Below are positions 25,551-37,219 of a stretch of 64,000 nt of DNA, one piece after another. The stretch is from Bryopsis sp. KO-2023 (taxonomy: Eukaryota; Chlorophyta; Ulvophyceae; Bryopsidales; Bryopsidaceae), in NCBI GenBank assembly GCA_030272585.1, contig BSYQ01000006.1:5357001-5421000 (forward strand), in the 5' to 3' direction. Within the stretch, counting starts at the first letter, position 1. The number at the start of each line of letters is the position of its first letter. Under the pieces are notes generated by a model that saw nothing but the letters and a program-made list of their open reading frames with translations, was not told the DNA's origin and did not search any database. Made by a program: the position numbers and the translations under genes.

Positions 25551-25749
25551 GTGTTGAATACACTCGTTCGCAACAGCGATACCGAGTGGTGAAACGGCCG
25601 CCAAAGAACGCTTTACAAAAAGTAAGCCAATGAACGACACAATGACCAGTCCCTTCACTTCCTAAATAACCTCACTGAATTCATCTTTCCTATACTTTCC
25701 AGTCATATCAAGATCGTTCCAATGTCCGACTATCGACTGTTGCGATACA

Positions 25750-25834
25750 CTGAATTCCACAATAGGTAATATATATATATACCACGTCGCCAGATCCTGC
25801 CCCTGTTTTCCATATTGTGGAAAGGAGTAATTCA
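25750..25834. repeat. Imperfect inverted repeat before element A
   Basis: ctgaattccacaata near 25750 pairs with tattgtgg…aattcag near 25812-25834, with a 7-8 base bulge. A short TA tract lies in the loop. It could be a small hairpin-type element. It ends about 45 bases before the element A insertion site. Confidence 0.4.
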
Positions 25835-25880
25835 GTTGGTTAGTTGCTGTGGAGTTTGTACAGTTAGGACTCTGGGTTGT

Positions 25881-26007
25881 TGTTATGATTGATTTTGATT
25901 GAGGTCGTTAATGTGGTTGAACGGTTAGAGTCGATTGACTGGGTGCTATAAAGGAACGGAACATTGGATTGTAAGACATTGTTTATTTTCTCTCGAACAA
26001 CATTTCA
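25881..26007 (+). repeat. 5' LTR of element A
   Basis: 127 bp with TG…CA ends and a TATA-like gctataaagg in its middle, which should be the transcription start region. I see no difference from the 3' copy. Confidence 0.93.
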
Positions 26008-26732
26008 ATTGGTTTCGGAGCTTTCACGCACAACGAAACGGAAACAGCTGACCAGCCAGCACAGCAGAAACTACCCACGCTCTCAGCTCATCACAGTCGC
26101 ACAAGAAAGAGAGTGACTTGAGACGACCCACGCAAAAAAGTCGTCACACAAACGCTATGGACCCCGAACAAAGACAAGCTATCGTCCCATACGACCGAGC
26201 GTCGTCGCCGGATACGGAGTATTCGAGTATCGAGGAAGATGAAGTTCCTCCTGCACAACAATTTGTCGTCAATAACGTGCAGAACGTGCAACACATACAG
26301 AACGTGGTGCATGTGGATGACCGCGTGCAAGTGGCGGCACTGGTGGAACATGTTGAACAGCGACGAGTCCACGTGGAACATCATGTCCAAGCCGTGCAGA
26401 ATCGACAAGGAGAGGTGGAGGCTGGAGTTCACCAAGCTTTCGCTAACGTGGCTGGACTTCGTGAGGATGTTGGTCGTCATTTCGGCAGGGTCGCGGAGGA
26501 CTTCGACAACCGACTCGAGATTGTTAACCAGAATCGGCTCGATGATCGGGATTATGCTGAAGGGGTGGCTCGCGAAAAAGTTCACGCTCTGGAGGAAAGG
26601 GTCGGAGACGAGATGCATGGGATACGAGGCGAAATTGAGAAGCTGGTGACTCTCATGACGGAACATGTGTCCAGTTCCGATGACCGTCATAATGATGTGT
26701 GCGAAAGGATGACTGTGTTGAGCGGGGATGTC

Positions 26733-26873
26733 CAAGGAGTGCAAGAGAGAATGCATACACTGAGTGGAGATGTCCAAGGAGTGCAAGAGAGAATGCATAC
26801 ACTGAGTGGAGATGTTCAGGGAGTACAAGAGAGGATGCATATATTGAGTGGAAATGTCCAAGACATTCAAGAG
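26733..26873 (+). repeat. 42-bp tandem repeats in the gag of element A
   Basis: About three and a half copies encode the 14-residue unit LSGDVQGVQERMHT, exactly two heptads, so the array lengthens a coiled coil in whole turns. The copies are close to identical at the DNA level, so the expansion is recent. Confidence 0.85.
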
Positions 26874-29434
26874 ACAGCTCAGGCTAACAAGGACAGCTTA
26901 CAGTTTGAATTTCGAACAGCAAACAAGCAGTTGGTACATCAGATGGGGCGAGATCGACAGGCTGCACGGGACGAACTGCAATCATCAATTGCAACGTTGG
27001 AGCAACGAATGATTGATCGACAGATAATTCTAAAGTCGTCGATCCTCGAATCCCAAGAGAAATCTCATGAGCGGCTACGTAAGGAGGTGCTGCGAAATCA
27101 AGATCGGATGCAGACCAAAATTGATACAGTCTGGGAGGATGCACGGGACAATAAGGCCACGCCAGACCCAAAGGACCACGACAATCATTCCGAGGAGTTG
27201 TGGACGGAGGATCGAATAATGGCGCTTATCAAACAACAGATCAAGGCATCATACGTTCCTCCCCCGACAACAATTACAGCATTTCCTGTACAAACAGTTC
27301 GAACAACAACTGTGGCCAGTCCATCAATCCCAATGCCACCACCTCTCATTCCACCCACATCCAGTGGATCACCAAGCAGTATATATCCACCATCTATTCG
27401 AGAAGGAAGTCGGACATCACATACTGCCATGACCACATCCGGATTGGCAGCATCATCATCTCCAATTCAAATGCCGATTCCCATGACGATCCCATTGACT
27501 GTATCGCAACCAGCACCACAGGCAGTGTTGGGTGCTGGGGTCGGAATACCACAAGCGGCCGGCGTGTCAAGGCCATTTAATCCATTTGCAGCTCTCGGAT
27601 CATATGCCAGTGTTGGACAACGAAATCCGGGATCGTGGAGGCATCCAGGTGGAAATGGCGGCGATCCAGATGATGATGGACCTAACGATGACAACGGACG
27701 CGGTAGTTCGGGTAATCGCGGCAGTGGTGGCCCGCCTGGTGGACCAGGTGGCCCCGACGATCCTGACGGAGCAGGGGATGCAGAGGATGGCAATAATCGT
27801 CAAGCGCGACGTCTTAACAGCGCGTTCCGTTCACTCAAAATCGATGCCCCAAAGGCATTTACGGGGGACTCCAAAGAGATGGCTAGCGAGTGGATTGTCG
27901 CGATCACCAGGTGGCTTAGAGCCCAGCGAATTCCAGAAGAGGATTGGGTTTTGATTTTACCTGCACATCTGGGGGGCTCCGCCGCAAAGTGGATGAATGT
28001 CGTGGAGCTTCGAATCCAGCAGGGGATGCGAGTTCCTTGGACTCACTGGCGAGTTTTTGCGACTGAATTACAAGCACAGTTTGAAGCCCTCGCGCCAGGG
28101 GAGAAAGCCAGGATTGAATTGCGAAATCTCAGACAAGTGACATCGGTGACGGAATATTTGCGACGGTTTCATCAAGCGATCTTCAGGATTCCGGACATGG
28201 CACCGTCGGAAATGTATTCGGCGTTCGTGTTCGGCCTTAAAGAGGACATTCGAAAGATGGTAATGGCGCAGGCCAATGGGAATTTTCAGACAGCATGTAT
28301 CATGGCGGAACGTCTGGATGGGATATTCTTTATGGCTAATCGTCAAAACAACAGTGGATCAGGAGGTCATCGTGGACGAGGACGGAATCAAACATCGTCC
28401 CAGTTGAATTCAGTTACTACGGAGACGTCAGATGCACCTGATGTCGTCAATTCCGTTCAGAACTCCTCGAATGGAAGAAGAGATCATGGCCGGGGTGGCG
28501 GCCGTGGTGGTTATGGCAGAGGACGAGGATTTGGCGGCGGAAGGGGACGTGGACGTGGTTTCAACAAACAAGATGCAATATGCATTCTCTGTGGAAAGAA
28601 AGGACATTTATTTCGGGAGTGTTTCAAATTGCCGGCGGCTAAGGCGGCTGTAACCGATTCGAAGTATGGTGTGAAGTGGAAACGATCAAGGGATCGAACA
28701 AACGATACAGATGGCGTAGGTGCAGGGCTGCAGACCGATCACACTGTGCCAGTATCGAATCAGGATGTTCCAAATCAGAACATCAAGCGTGTGAGATGGA
28801 AAGACGTCACACATGCAAATGAACAAGTGAAAGACGTCAGCTTAAAAGGAGCAACGTCAACAACAAAGAGTGCACCGGAGACTGGTCATGGGACACAGTC
28901 GTCAGACATGAATGAATTGCCTACAGAGAAAGATTCAGAGGAATCTGATGATCACAGTCCAGAAAGTCTGGAGGATCAATCAATGAATCAAAAGGAAAAA
29001 GAAGAAACTACAAGTCAGGATGTTGGGAATGCTAATGAATCAACACCCACATCTCTGCAAAGAACAGAGAGTGCTGGCAGCACTACAATCCCTACATCAA
29101 GGGAAGCTGAAGCACCAATTTCATTGTGTCCGATTACAGACACAGACACATCAAGGGGATATCTGTTGGAGATCAGAGTGCAAGGCACAGGGGCCTATGC
29201 ATGTCTGGATTCAGGCAGTACAGGAAACTACATATCCCAGGAATGTGCAACCAGATTGAAGTTCTCAATCACATCCAAAACACAGCAGTTGCAAATGGCA
29301 GATGGAACAAAAAGGGATACAGCTGGAATAGTGGAAGGAGTGAAATTCAGATGTGGGAAAATCCAATTTCAAGAGGATCTGCACATCCTACCTCAATTGG
29401 GATATGACATCCTGTTGGGCACACCATTCCTGGC

Positions 29435-29948
29435 TGATACCAGCTGCTGACGTCTAGGGACGTCAGACGTCAAAGGCGTCATGCATCTGACGTTTGTGAA
29501 GCGTCAGATGCATCCCCGGTGAATGACAGCATCCTCCCAAGGAGGTACTACTGAACTACAGCGAGGAAACCACCGCAAGAGCACAGAGTCAAGACAATGG
29601 TTCGATCAATCAGATTGGGACTTGCGAGACTGAGGTCCTGGGTTCGAGTCTGAGTGGGAACGTGCTTCGGTTTGGGCCTGTGTGTGAGTGTGTGAGTGAG
29701 TCAGGAGTAGAACTGGCGGCTGTGAGTCAGGGTAGTGGGAGTGTTACGGGTGGTTAGTCACCCTCGGGAAAGTCGAACTGGGAGTTGAAATGATGGGACG
29801 CTTGATGTAACCTTGCTTTTCAGTGATCTGTTTGTGTGACCCCGAGTCTGTGACCCGTGCGATTTTGTGTGACCGTTCCGCCGCCGCCTCACTCTTTCCC
29901 GAGATAGGAGACGTCGCTCGCGGACGTCAGTCCTCCCGAGCGATAACA
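29435..29948 (+). repeat. 5' LTR of element B
   Basis: 514 bp. Its first 80 bases carry several GACGTC or TGACG motifs (ACGT-core sites typical of bZIP factors) and a perfect 12-bp inverted repeat, ATGCATCTGACG (29481-29492) with CGTCAGATGCAT (29502-29513). More GACGTC sites lie near its end. A B-box-like ggttcgagtc occurs at about 29641. Confidence 0.92.
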
Positions 29949-32900
29949 TTTTTGGTTTCGGAGCCCGAAGGAACCGACTGGACTGGAGCTCTCCGCTGGT
30001 TTGACCAGCAGGTTTGTTCGAGGCGCTTAACGCCAGTCGTAAGGTCGTGGGAAAACGGAAAAAAAGGCAAACGCAGTGAACGGGAAAAAAGGAAAACGTG
30101 TGGTAGCAACGTTGGAAAAGAATCACACCCATAAAAAGAGAGAAAAGAGGGTGCCAACGTTCAGTCGTGTGACAGGACGTTTGGGAAAAAGGTTACCCTG
30201 TAACCTGCGTCGCTGTCAGCGAACTGTAGTACTCAGGTTCGAAGGGTTAGAGTCGGACGTGAAGGGGTATAGTAGTATTACGTATAGTAACTCTCACGGC
30301 AAGGGCACGTGGGTTATCCGTTCACAGTTCGGCAAGGACAGGTCGTGGCGCGAAAGTCAACGGTCTACAGTTGACAGTAACCGTTGCCTGGAAAGTCAAC
30401 TGAAAGTCAAGCGACCAGAATGGCTCTGGTTCCGGTTGTTACGGAAAGCGACATGGTCGCGATAAGCGACGAAGTTATGGAAGGGTCAGAAGTGCAACCA
30501 ATGGTGCACCAGCAAATTCAGAATATACAGATCAATGGTTCTGATCACACTGAAATGCAAAGACAGATTGAGGTCTGGGGTGGAACAGTAACCAACCATC
30601 TCCAGCAATCATTGACCTCCATGCAGAACCAGGTTCAACAAGTCCAGGTTGAACTCTATACACACAGAGAGCAAGCAGAGCTACATCAGTCAACTCTAAA
30701 GGAAGAGTTGCAGTCAGCCTTAGTGCACAGTTTGGAAGAACAGAGTCGAAAACTACAGCAGACTCAGGAGCTACATGCAAAGGACTTTTATCAAAGCCTC
30801 ACTGCAAATACAAACACTCAACTGAAGGACCTTGGTGAACAGTTGAGAAGCACAGGAAAAGAACATGCTGTAGGCATGGCTCAGTGGAAAAATAAGAACC
30901 AAACAGAGCTGGAACTATTCCAGAAGAAGCAGTTAGCTCTTCAGGAGCAACTGATGTTGGTTCAAAAGAAACAACAGGAAGATATTAATGCCCAATTATA
31001 TGAAGTGTCTCAGCACATGCAAAGAATGCAAAAACAGCTGATGGAAGAGAGGGAGAGTATGACAAACACAATGACTAGCATACTACAAGGAGAATTGGAC
31101 TCCTATCCTGCAGTCATTCAGAAAATGGTAGCTACAGCAGTGGATGAAACCACCACAGCTATTGAAGACAAGTATAACAATGCTGAAGGACAGAAAGCAG
31201 ATCTAGAAGAGACTAGATGGGCTTTAACTGATCCAGACTATCAGAAAGCAGTTGATGGCTGGATGAAGGATGGAATTCTGAGAGCACCTATTCCTCCACA
31301 AGTGATGCAAGTGCATATGATGCAAGCAACACAAACAGTACAGAATACAGAGGAAGGAGAAACTGAGGGACAAACTCAGGATATCCCAACATCTGGTCAG
31401 CCACCAGTATAGCAAGTTATACCTGCCACAAGTACTGGAGCAGTACCTCCAGGACCCTCTTCTTTAGGTCTAATAGACCTCACTTCAGGACAACAACTGT
31501 CCATGGGTTTACCACCCCCTCTACTGCAACCACCAGCAGTAACTATAGCACCTCCAGTTACCTTTACTGTAGGCACTACCCCAGCACCATCAGGAATGGG
31601 AATTCGACCACCAAATCCCTTTGAACAGTTAACAAGTCAAAGAGCATCCAGTGGTGGTGCACCTGGAGGAAATCCAGGGGATCCAAATGGATCAAATGGA
31701 CCAAATGGCCCAGACAGACCAGGCATGCCTAGAGCATCTGGTTCTGGACATCCAGGGCCAGGGAATGGTGGTGATGGTGGTGGAGGTGATGGAGGAGGTC
31801 CCCCAGGAGGAGGACCACCTGATAGAGATCCTAGTGGCACATCAGGAGGTTCAGGACAAGGTCCTGATAGACCTTACAGCAAACAGATTAAGCTCACTCC
31901 CCCAGAGAAATTCACAGGAGATGAAAGGATGTCTGCAACAGAATGGATACTAGGAATGAAGAGATGGTTGCAGAATCAACACATCTTAGAGAGAGACTGG
32001 TTATCCTGTTTTCAGTCACATCTCCAGGGAGATGCACTTAGCTGGTTAAATCTGATGGATATACAGATCATGAATCAGGAAAAAGCAGAGTATGCTAGCT
32101 GGCAAGAGTTCACTCAAGAACTAAGGAATGTTTTTGAGCCAGTCTCCCTAATAGAGACTGCCAGAAAACAATTAAGAACTCTAAGACAGACTGGAACTGC
32201 CTTAGGCTACATCAGACTCTTCAGAAAGCTGATGTTTAGACTCCCTAACCTACCTCAAGAAGAAAGGTATGCTGCCTTTGTGGATGGGCTAGCAGATAGG
32301 AATATGCAAGCACAGGTTATGACCCTGTGTGATGGGGATCTGGATAAGGCCATCCTCACAGTCCAAAGACTCTCTGCAACTATAGGCAGTAGAGGTGGCA
32401 CTACTAGTAGCTTTAGAGGCAGAGGTAGAGGGAGGGGAAGATTTGGACAGAGAAATACACAGATGTCAGCAGTGATAGCTGCTGCAACATCACAACTGCC
32501 CCCTGCAGCAAATTCAGTTAAGGCTGTGCAGCAGAGAGGTCAGATGGGATCTAGGCCCTCCAGGGGAGGATCCTTCAAGTGTTTTCTATGTGGAAGCACA
32601 GAGCATGGGGTGAGACAGTGTCCCAAACTGTCCCAAGCTCAGAAAGCCCTGAAGAAGGGAAACTAAAAGAGGAGGCTAGTGTTGGGTCAGCTAAGCCTCC
32701 AGATGATATTGAAATGAAAGAACCCACTACAAAAACACCAGCCTCACTAAATGATGGTGTTCAAGAGACACCTGTGGTTGCAGCCCCTATTGCAACAGAA
32801 CAGGAAGCATATACACTGGATGGGGTCACTCCAGGAGTGTTAATTCAAAAGAAAAAGCAGTCTCAAAAGAGAGTGGATAAACAAACAGAGGCCACTGTGA

Positions 32901-35900
32901 GTTTACCCACTAGAGTGGAAGGAAATGTTGAGGGAAAGGAACCAGTTCAGACTGCAGTAGCTCAGGCTACAGCAGCATATAGAGGATATGAACTGGCAGG
33001 ATTTATTGGTGCAAAGAAAGCTACAGCATACATTGATACAGGATCCACTGCTAATTATATTAGCATGGATGCAGTCAAGGAACTGGGACTGCAATACAAA
33101 CCACAAGAAACTCCTGTTAAGTTTCTAGATGGTACAGAAAGGAAATCAGTGGGGAGATGTTATGGCATCCCATTTGTCTGTGGAAAGATCCAGCTCTCAT
33201 TTGATGCTGATGTCTTTCCAGACAGTAATCACCCAATCCTGCTGGGATTGCCCTGGCTCATACACTACAATCCCAAAGTGGATTTTAAGTCAGGAATAAT
33301 CACAGTCAACAAGGGCAAAAAGAGTGTAAAATTACCACTCTCAGTGATGCCTGAATATCAGCTCAAACCCACTGGAGCTACAGAACTTTCCTTTTGTTCT
33401 AGTGGCAGAATCAAAAGACAGATAGAAAAAGGGGAAATCAAACACATCATCATGGTGGTGATTAGGCCAGAGGATGAATCAAAGACTGGAGTAGAAACAA
33501 TCCCAGAACAAAGGGAAGGGGATGATCTACAGAAAATCCTGCAGGAGGATATGGATCCCAGGATTAAAGAAGTACTGACTCAGTACAGAAAAGTGTTTGC
33601 AAAGGATTTGCCTAAGGGTGTACCTCCTGTCAGACTGGGTCATGAATTCAGGATTGATCTGGAGGAGGGTACAGAACCCATGTATAGACCCCTATACAAA
33701 CTGTCTCCTCTTGAGTTAGATGAGGTTAAAAGACAGTTAGATTACCTGTTGGAGATGGATTTCATAGAACCATCACAGTCACCATTTGGGGCACCCATCC
33801 TGTTTGTCCCTAAGAAAGATGGAGGGCTCAGGATGTGCCTGGATTACAGATGGCTCAATAAGAAAACCATCAAAAATAGGTACCCTCTGCCCTTACCAGA
33901 GGAGATGATTGACAGGGTGCATGGGGCTAGATATTTCACTAAGATTGACCTGAGATCAGGCTACTGGCAGATGCCTCTAAGGGAAGAGGATAGGCCTAAG
34001 ACTGCCTTCAGAAGTAGATTTGGACACTATCAGTTCAAAGTGCTTTCATTTGGACTTACTAATGCTCCAGCACAATATATGAACATGGTGAATGACATAT
34101 TCAAGGATATGTTGGATTTATTTGTGCTGATCTTCATTGATGACCTTCTGATCTATTCCAGAAGCATCTCTGAGCATGTAGAACATCTGGCAGCAGTCTT
34201 AGCCAGGCTACAGAAGTATAGTCTATTTGCAAAGGCCACCAAAAGTGAAATCTGTGTGAAGGAAACAGATTTCTGTGGATTTTGGTTAAGTGAAAAGGGG
34301 ATCTCAGCAATGGATGTGAAAGTTAAGGCAATCAGGGAATGGAAGCCCTTAAAGACAGTTACAGATGTCAGGAGTTTTCTGGGGATGGTTTCCTTCTATA
34401 GAAGATTCATCCCAGACTTTGCAAAGATAGCAGGCCCTCTGCATGACTTAACTAAGAAGGATGTCATGTGGGAGTGGGGATCTGCTCAGGAACAGGCTTT
34501 TCAAACACTCAAAACTGCATTGATGGGGAAACCAGTGCTGATCCATCCTAATCCAGTGAAAGATTACACTGTGATTAGTGATGCATCTGGAGAAGCAACT
34601 GGAGGGGTCCTTTGTCAGGATCATGGCTCTGGATTACAGCCTATAGCCTTCTGCAGTAGGAGATTATCAAAGTCAGAACAGAATTACTCAGTATATGAAA
34701 GGGAACTCCTGGGAATAGCCTACTGCTTGATGCAGTGGAGGCACTATTTAGAGGGCTGCCCAGGAGAAGTCACAGTCTTTACAGACCACCAGCCTTTAAC
34801 AAATTTCATGGATCAAAAGATGATGTCCAGGCCTCAAGCCAGATCAGGCTGAGAGCAGGACATTTCCTCAGCATCAAACCAAAAATTCAGTACATCCAAG
34901 GGAAACTGAATCTGGTTGCTGATGCACTATCAAGAAGTCTTCCAGCAGAGCAGGAACTCAAAGTAGTGAGTTCATTACAGCCTAGCACAGAAGAGATTAC
35001 ACTCTGGGAACAAGCAACACTGGCAGATGTTGAAATCAAAGACATCTATAATCAAATACTGGATGGAGAGAGAATTCCAGGATATGGAATCAATGAATCA
35101 GGGTTATTGATTTATCAAACTCAGGATGGACTCATGAAGTTATGGGTACCTCAGGAACTGAGGATGAAAGTCCTTACAGAAGGACATGATAATCAAATCT
35201 CTGGACATCTGGGAATAGAGAGAACTCTGGAGCTGATGTCCAGGAAATACTACTGGAATAATATGAAAAAGGATGTCCAGGAATATGTCAGGACATGTGA
35301 GGTTTGCCAGCAAATGAAACCTGAGTTAAGAGCTCAGAAGGGATTGCTGCAACCTATTCCAGTGGCTAATAAGAAATGGGATCAGATCACTACTGATCTA
35401 GTGACTGATTTACCCCCTGTTGATGGATTTGATTCAATTGCAGTATTTGTTGATAGATTGACTAAGATGGTAAAGTTCATACCCTGCAGTAAAACAATAG
35501 ATGCACCTGGGTATGCAAGGATATTCTTTGATCACATCTTCAGGAATCATGGGATTCCCAGTGTGATAATCAGTGATAGGGATACTAGATTTGCTAGTAA
35601 ATTTTGGCAGGAGCTAATGAGATGTGTGGGCACTAAAGTGAGAATGTCCACAGCCTTCCATCCTCAAACAGATGGACAAAGTGAAGTCAGCATCAGAACA
35701 TTAGAAAACTTTCTAAGACCCTATGTGGAAGAGCATCCAGAGACATGGATGCAGGGATTAGGGATGGCTGAATTTGCAGCCAACAATGCTGTACACACAT
35801 CTACAGGATACAGCCCCTTCTACTTGATGTATGGGGTGCATCCTCAGCTGCCAGGAGATCTACTGGCTGGAAAAGCTCAAGCAGAAGCAGAGTCAGTTCA

Positions 35901-36705
35901 GGAAATGATATCACACATGCAGGAAGTCATCAATGATGCCAAAAACAGATATAAGACAGCTCAAGAGAAGATGAGGCAGCAAGCTAATAAGAAAAGGAGG
36001 GATGTACAGTTTCAAGTGGGAGAAAAGGTGTTGCTCTCCACAAAGACATTGAATTTAGCAGTCTTGAAACATATTCCAGTGAAAATCAGAAGAAGATATA
36101 TTGGACCTTTTGTTATTGCTGCTGCAGTGGGATCTGTGGCATATAGATTGGTGTTACCAGATGGATGGAAATTACATCCTGTATTTCATGTATCAAAGTT
36201 GAGAAAACTTCAAGAGAGTTCTAAGTTTCCTAGGGAGGTAATGGCACCTCCAGCAGAATTAGATTCTGAGGGAGAAGAAGAATTTGAAGTTGAGGCTGTA
36301 GTAAGACATAAGTTTTCAGGAAGAAAAAGGAGATTTTTAGTAGTCTGGAAGGGGTATCCACTTAGTGAAGCAACATGGGAACCCCAAGACAATTTATTGA
36401 ATGCATCAGAGATCCTGGCTGATTATAAGAGGAGAGCTGGGATCAGGTAGAAGTTAGATGCACTTTGATTCTGTGGCTGAAGGATCAGGAATCCCAGTGA
36501 CTAGGGGATGGGTTGCATAAGGGCAGTGAAGTGTTTTCTAAACTTCTGTGGGTTAAGGATTTTATGGGGATCTAATTATCCTTTCAGAAGTGCAGGGAGC
36601 TTGGGATTTGCAGCACCCTAGTTCAGAGTTACTTTTACAGAATCAGAAGGATGCATTTGATGGATACTTGGTGAGGGCACCAACTGCCCCCAGGGGGGAG
36701 GCAAT

Positions 36706-37219
36706 TGATACCAGCTGCTGACGTCTAGGGACGTCAGACGTCAAAGGCGTCATGCATCTGACGTCTGTGAAGCGTCAGATGCATCCCCGGTGAATGACAG
36801 CATCCTCCCAAGGAGGTACTACTGAACTACAGCGAGGAAACCACCGCAAGAGCACAGAGTCAAGACAATGGTTCGATCAATCAGATTGGGACTTGCGAGA
36901 CTGAGGTCCTGGGTTCGAGTCTGAGTGGGAACGTGCTTCGGTTTGGGCCTGTGTGTGAGTGTGTGAGTGAGTCAGGAGTAGAACTGGCGGCTGTGAGTCA
37001 GGGTAGTGGGAGTGTTACGGGTGGTTAGTCACCCTCGGGAAAGTCGAACTGGGAGTTGAAATGATGGGACGCTTGATGTAACCTTGCTTTTCAGTGATCT
37101 GTTTGTGTGACCCCGAGTCTGTGACCCGTGCGATTTTGTGTGACCGTTCCGCCGCCGCCTCACTCTTTCCCGAGATAGGAGACGTCGCTCGCGGACGTCA
37201 GTCCTCCCGAGCGATAACA
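36706..37219 (+). repeat. 3' LTR of element B
   Basis: Matches the 5' copy over 514 bases except for one base near its start. It is followed directly by the CTGGC target duplication and the rest of element A. Confidence 0.92.

Larger units (their letters stand above)
19116..25880. other. Long stretch without a supportable gene
   Basis: The 5' exons of the channel and its promoter should lie in the first part, but I cannot pick them out. The rest holds scattered short frames without recognisable domains. Notable contents: a pol III-like A/B-box unit near 21.23-21.32 kb (-), degenerate repeats at 23.3-23.8 kb, a GC-richer patch at 24.0-24.5 kb with TATA-like strings, a 45-codon frame at 24624 of unknown value, a (TA)n tract at 25.53 kb and an imperfect inverted repeat at 25.75-25.83 kb. 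Confidence 0.5.
29435..37219 (+). mobile_element. Element B: Ty3/gypsy chromovirus nested in element A
   Basis: LTRs of 514 bp (29435-29948 and 36706-37219) begin TG and end CA and differ by one base that I can see. Target duplication CTGGC flanks it (29430-29434 and 37220-37224). The primer-binding site TGGTTTCGGAGC is at 29953-29964, and a polypurine tract (caggggggaggc) precedes the 3' LTR. Parts: a long glutamine-rich coiled-coil leader of gag from 30421, capsid region to about 32.4 kb, a CCHC-type knuckle near 32.6 kb, protease (IDTGSTANY) near 33.0 kb, reverse transcriptase (FIDD) near 34.1 kb, RNase H, integrase 35.2-35.9 kb and a chromodomain near 36.3 kb. It sits in the pol part of element A, between protease and reverse transcriptase. 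It is nearly whole, with about two or three interruptions, some perhaps natural frame changes. It is the younger of the two. Confidence 0.93.
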
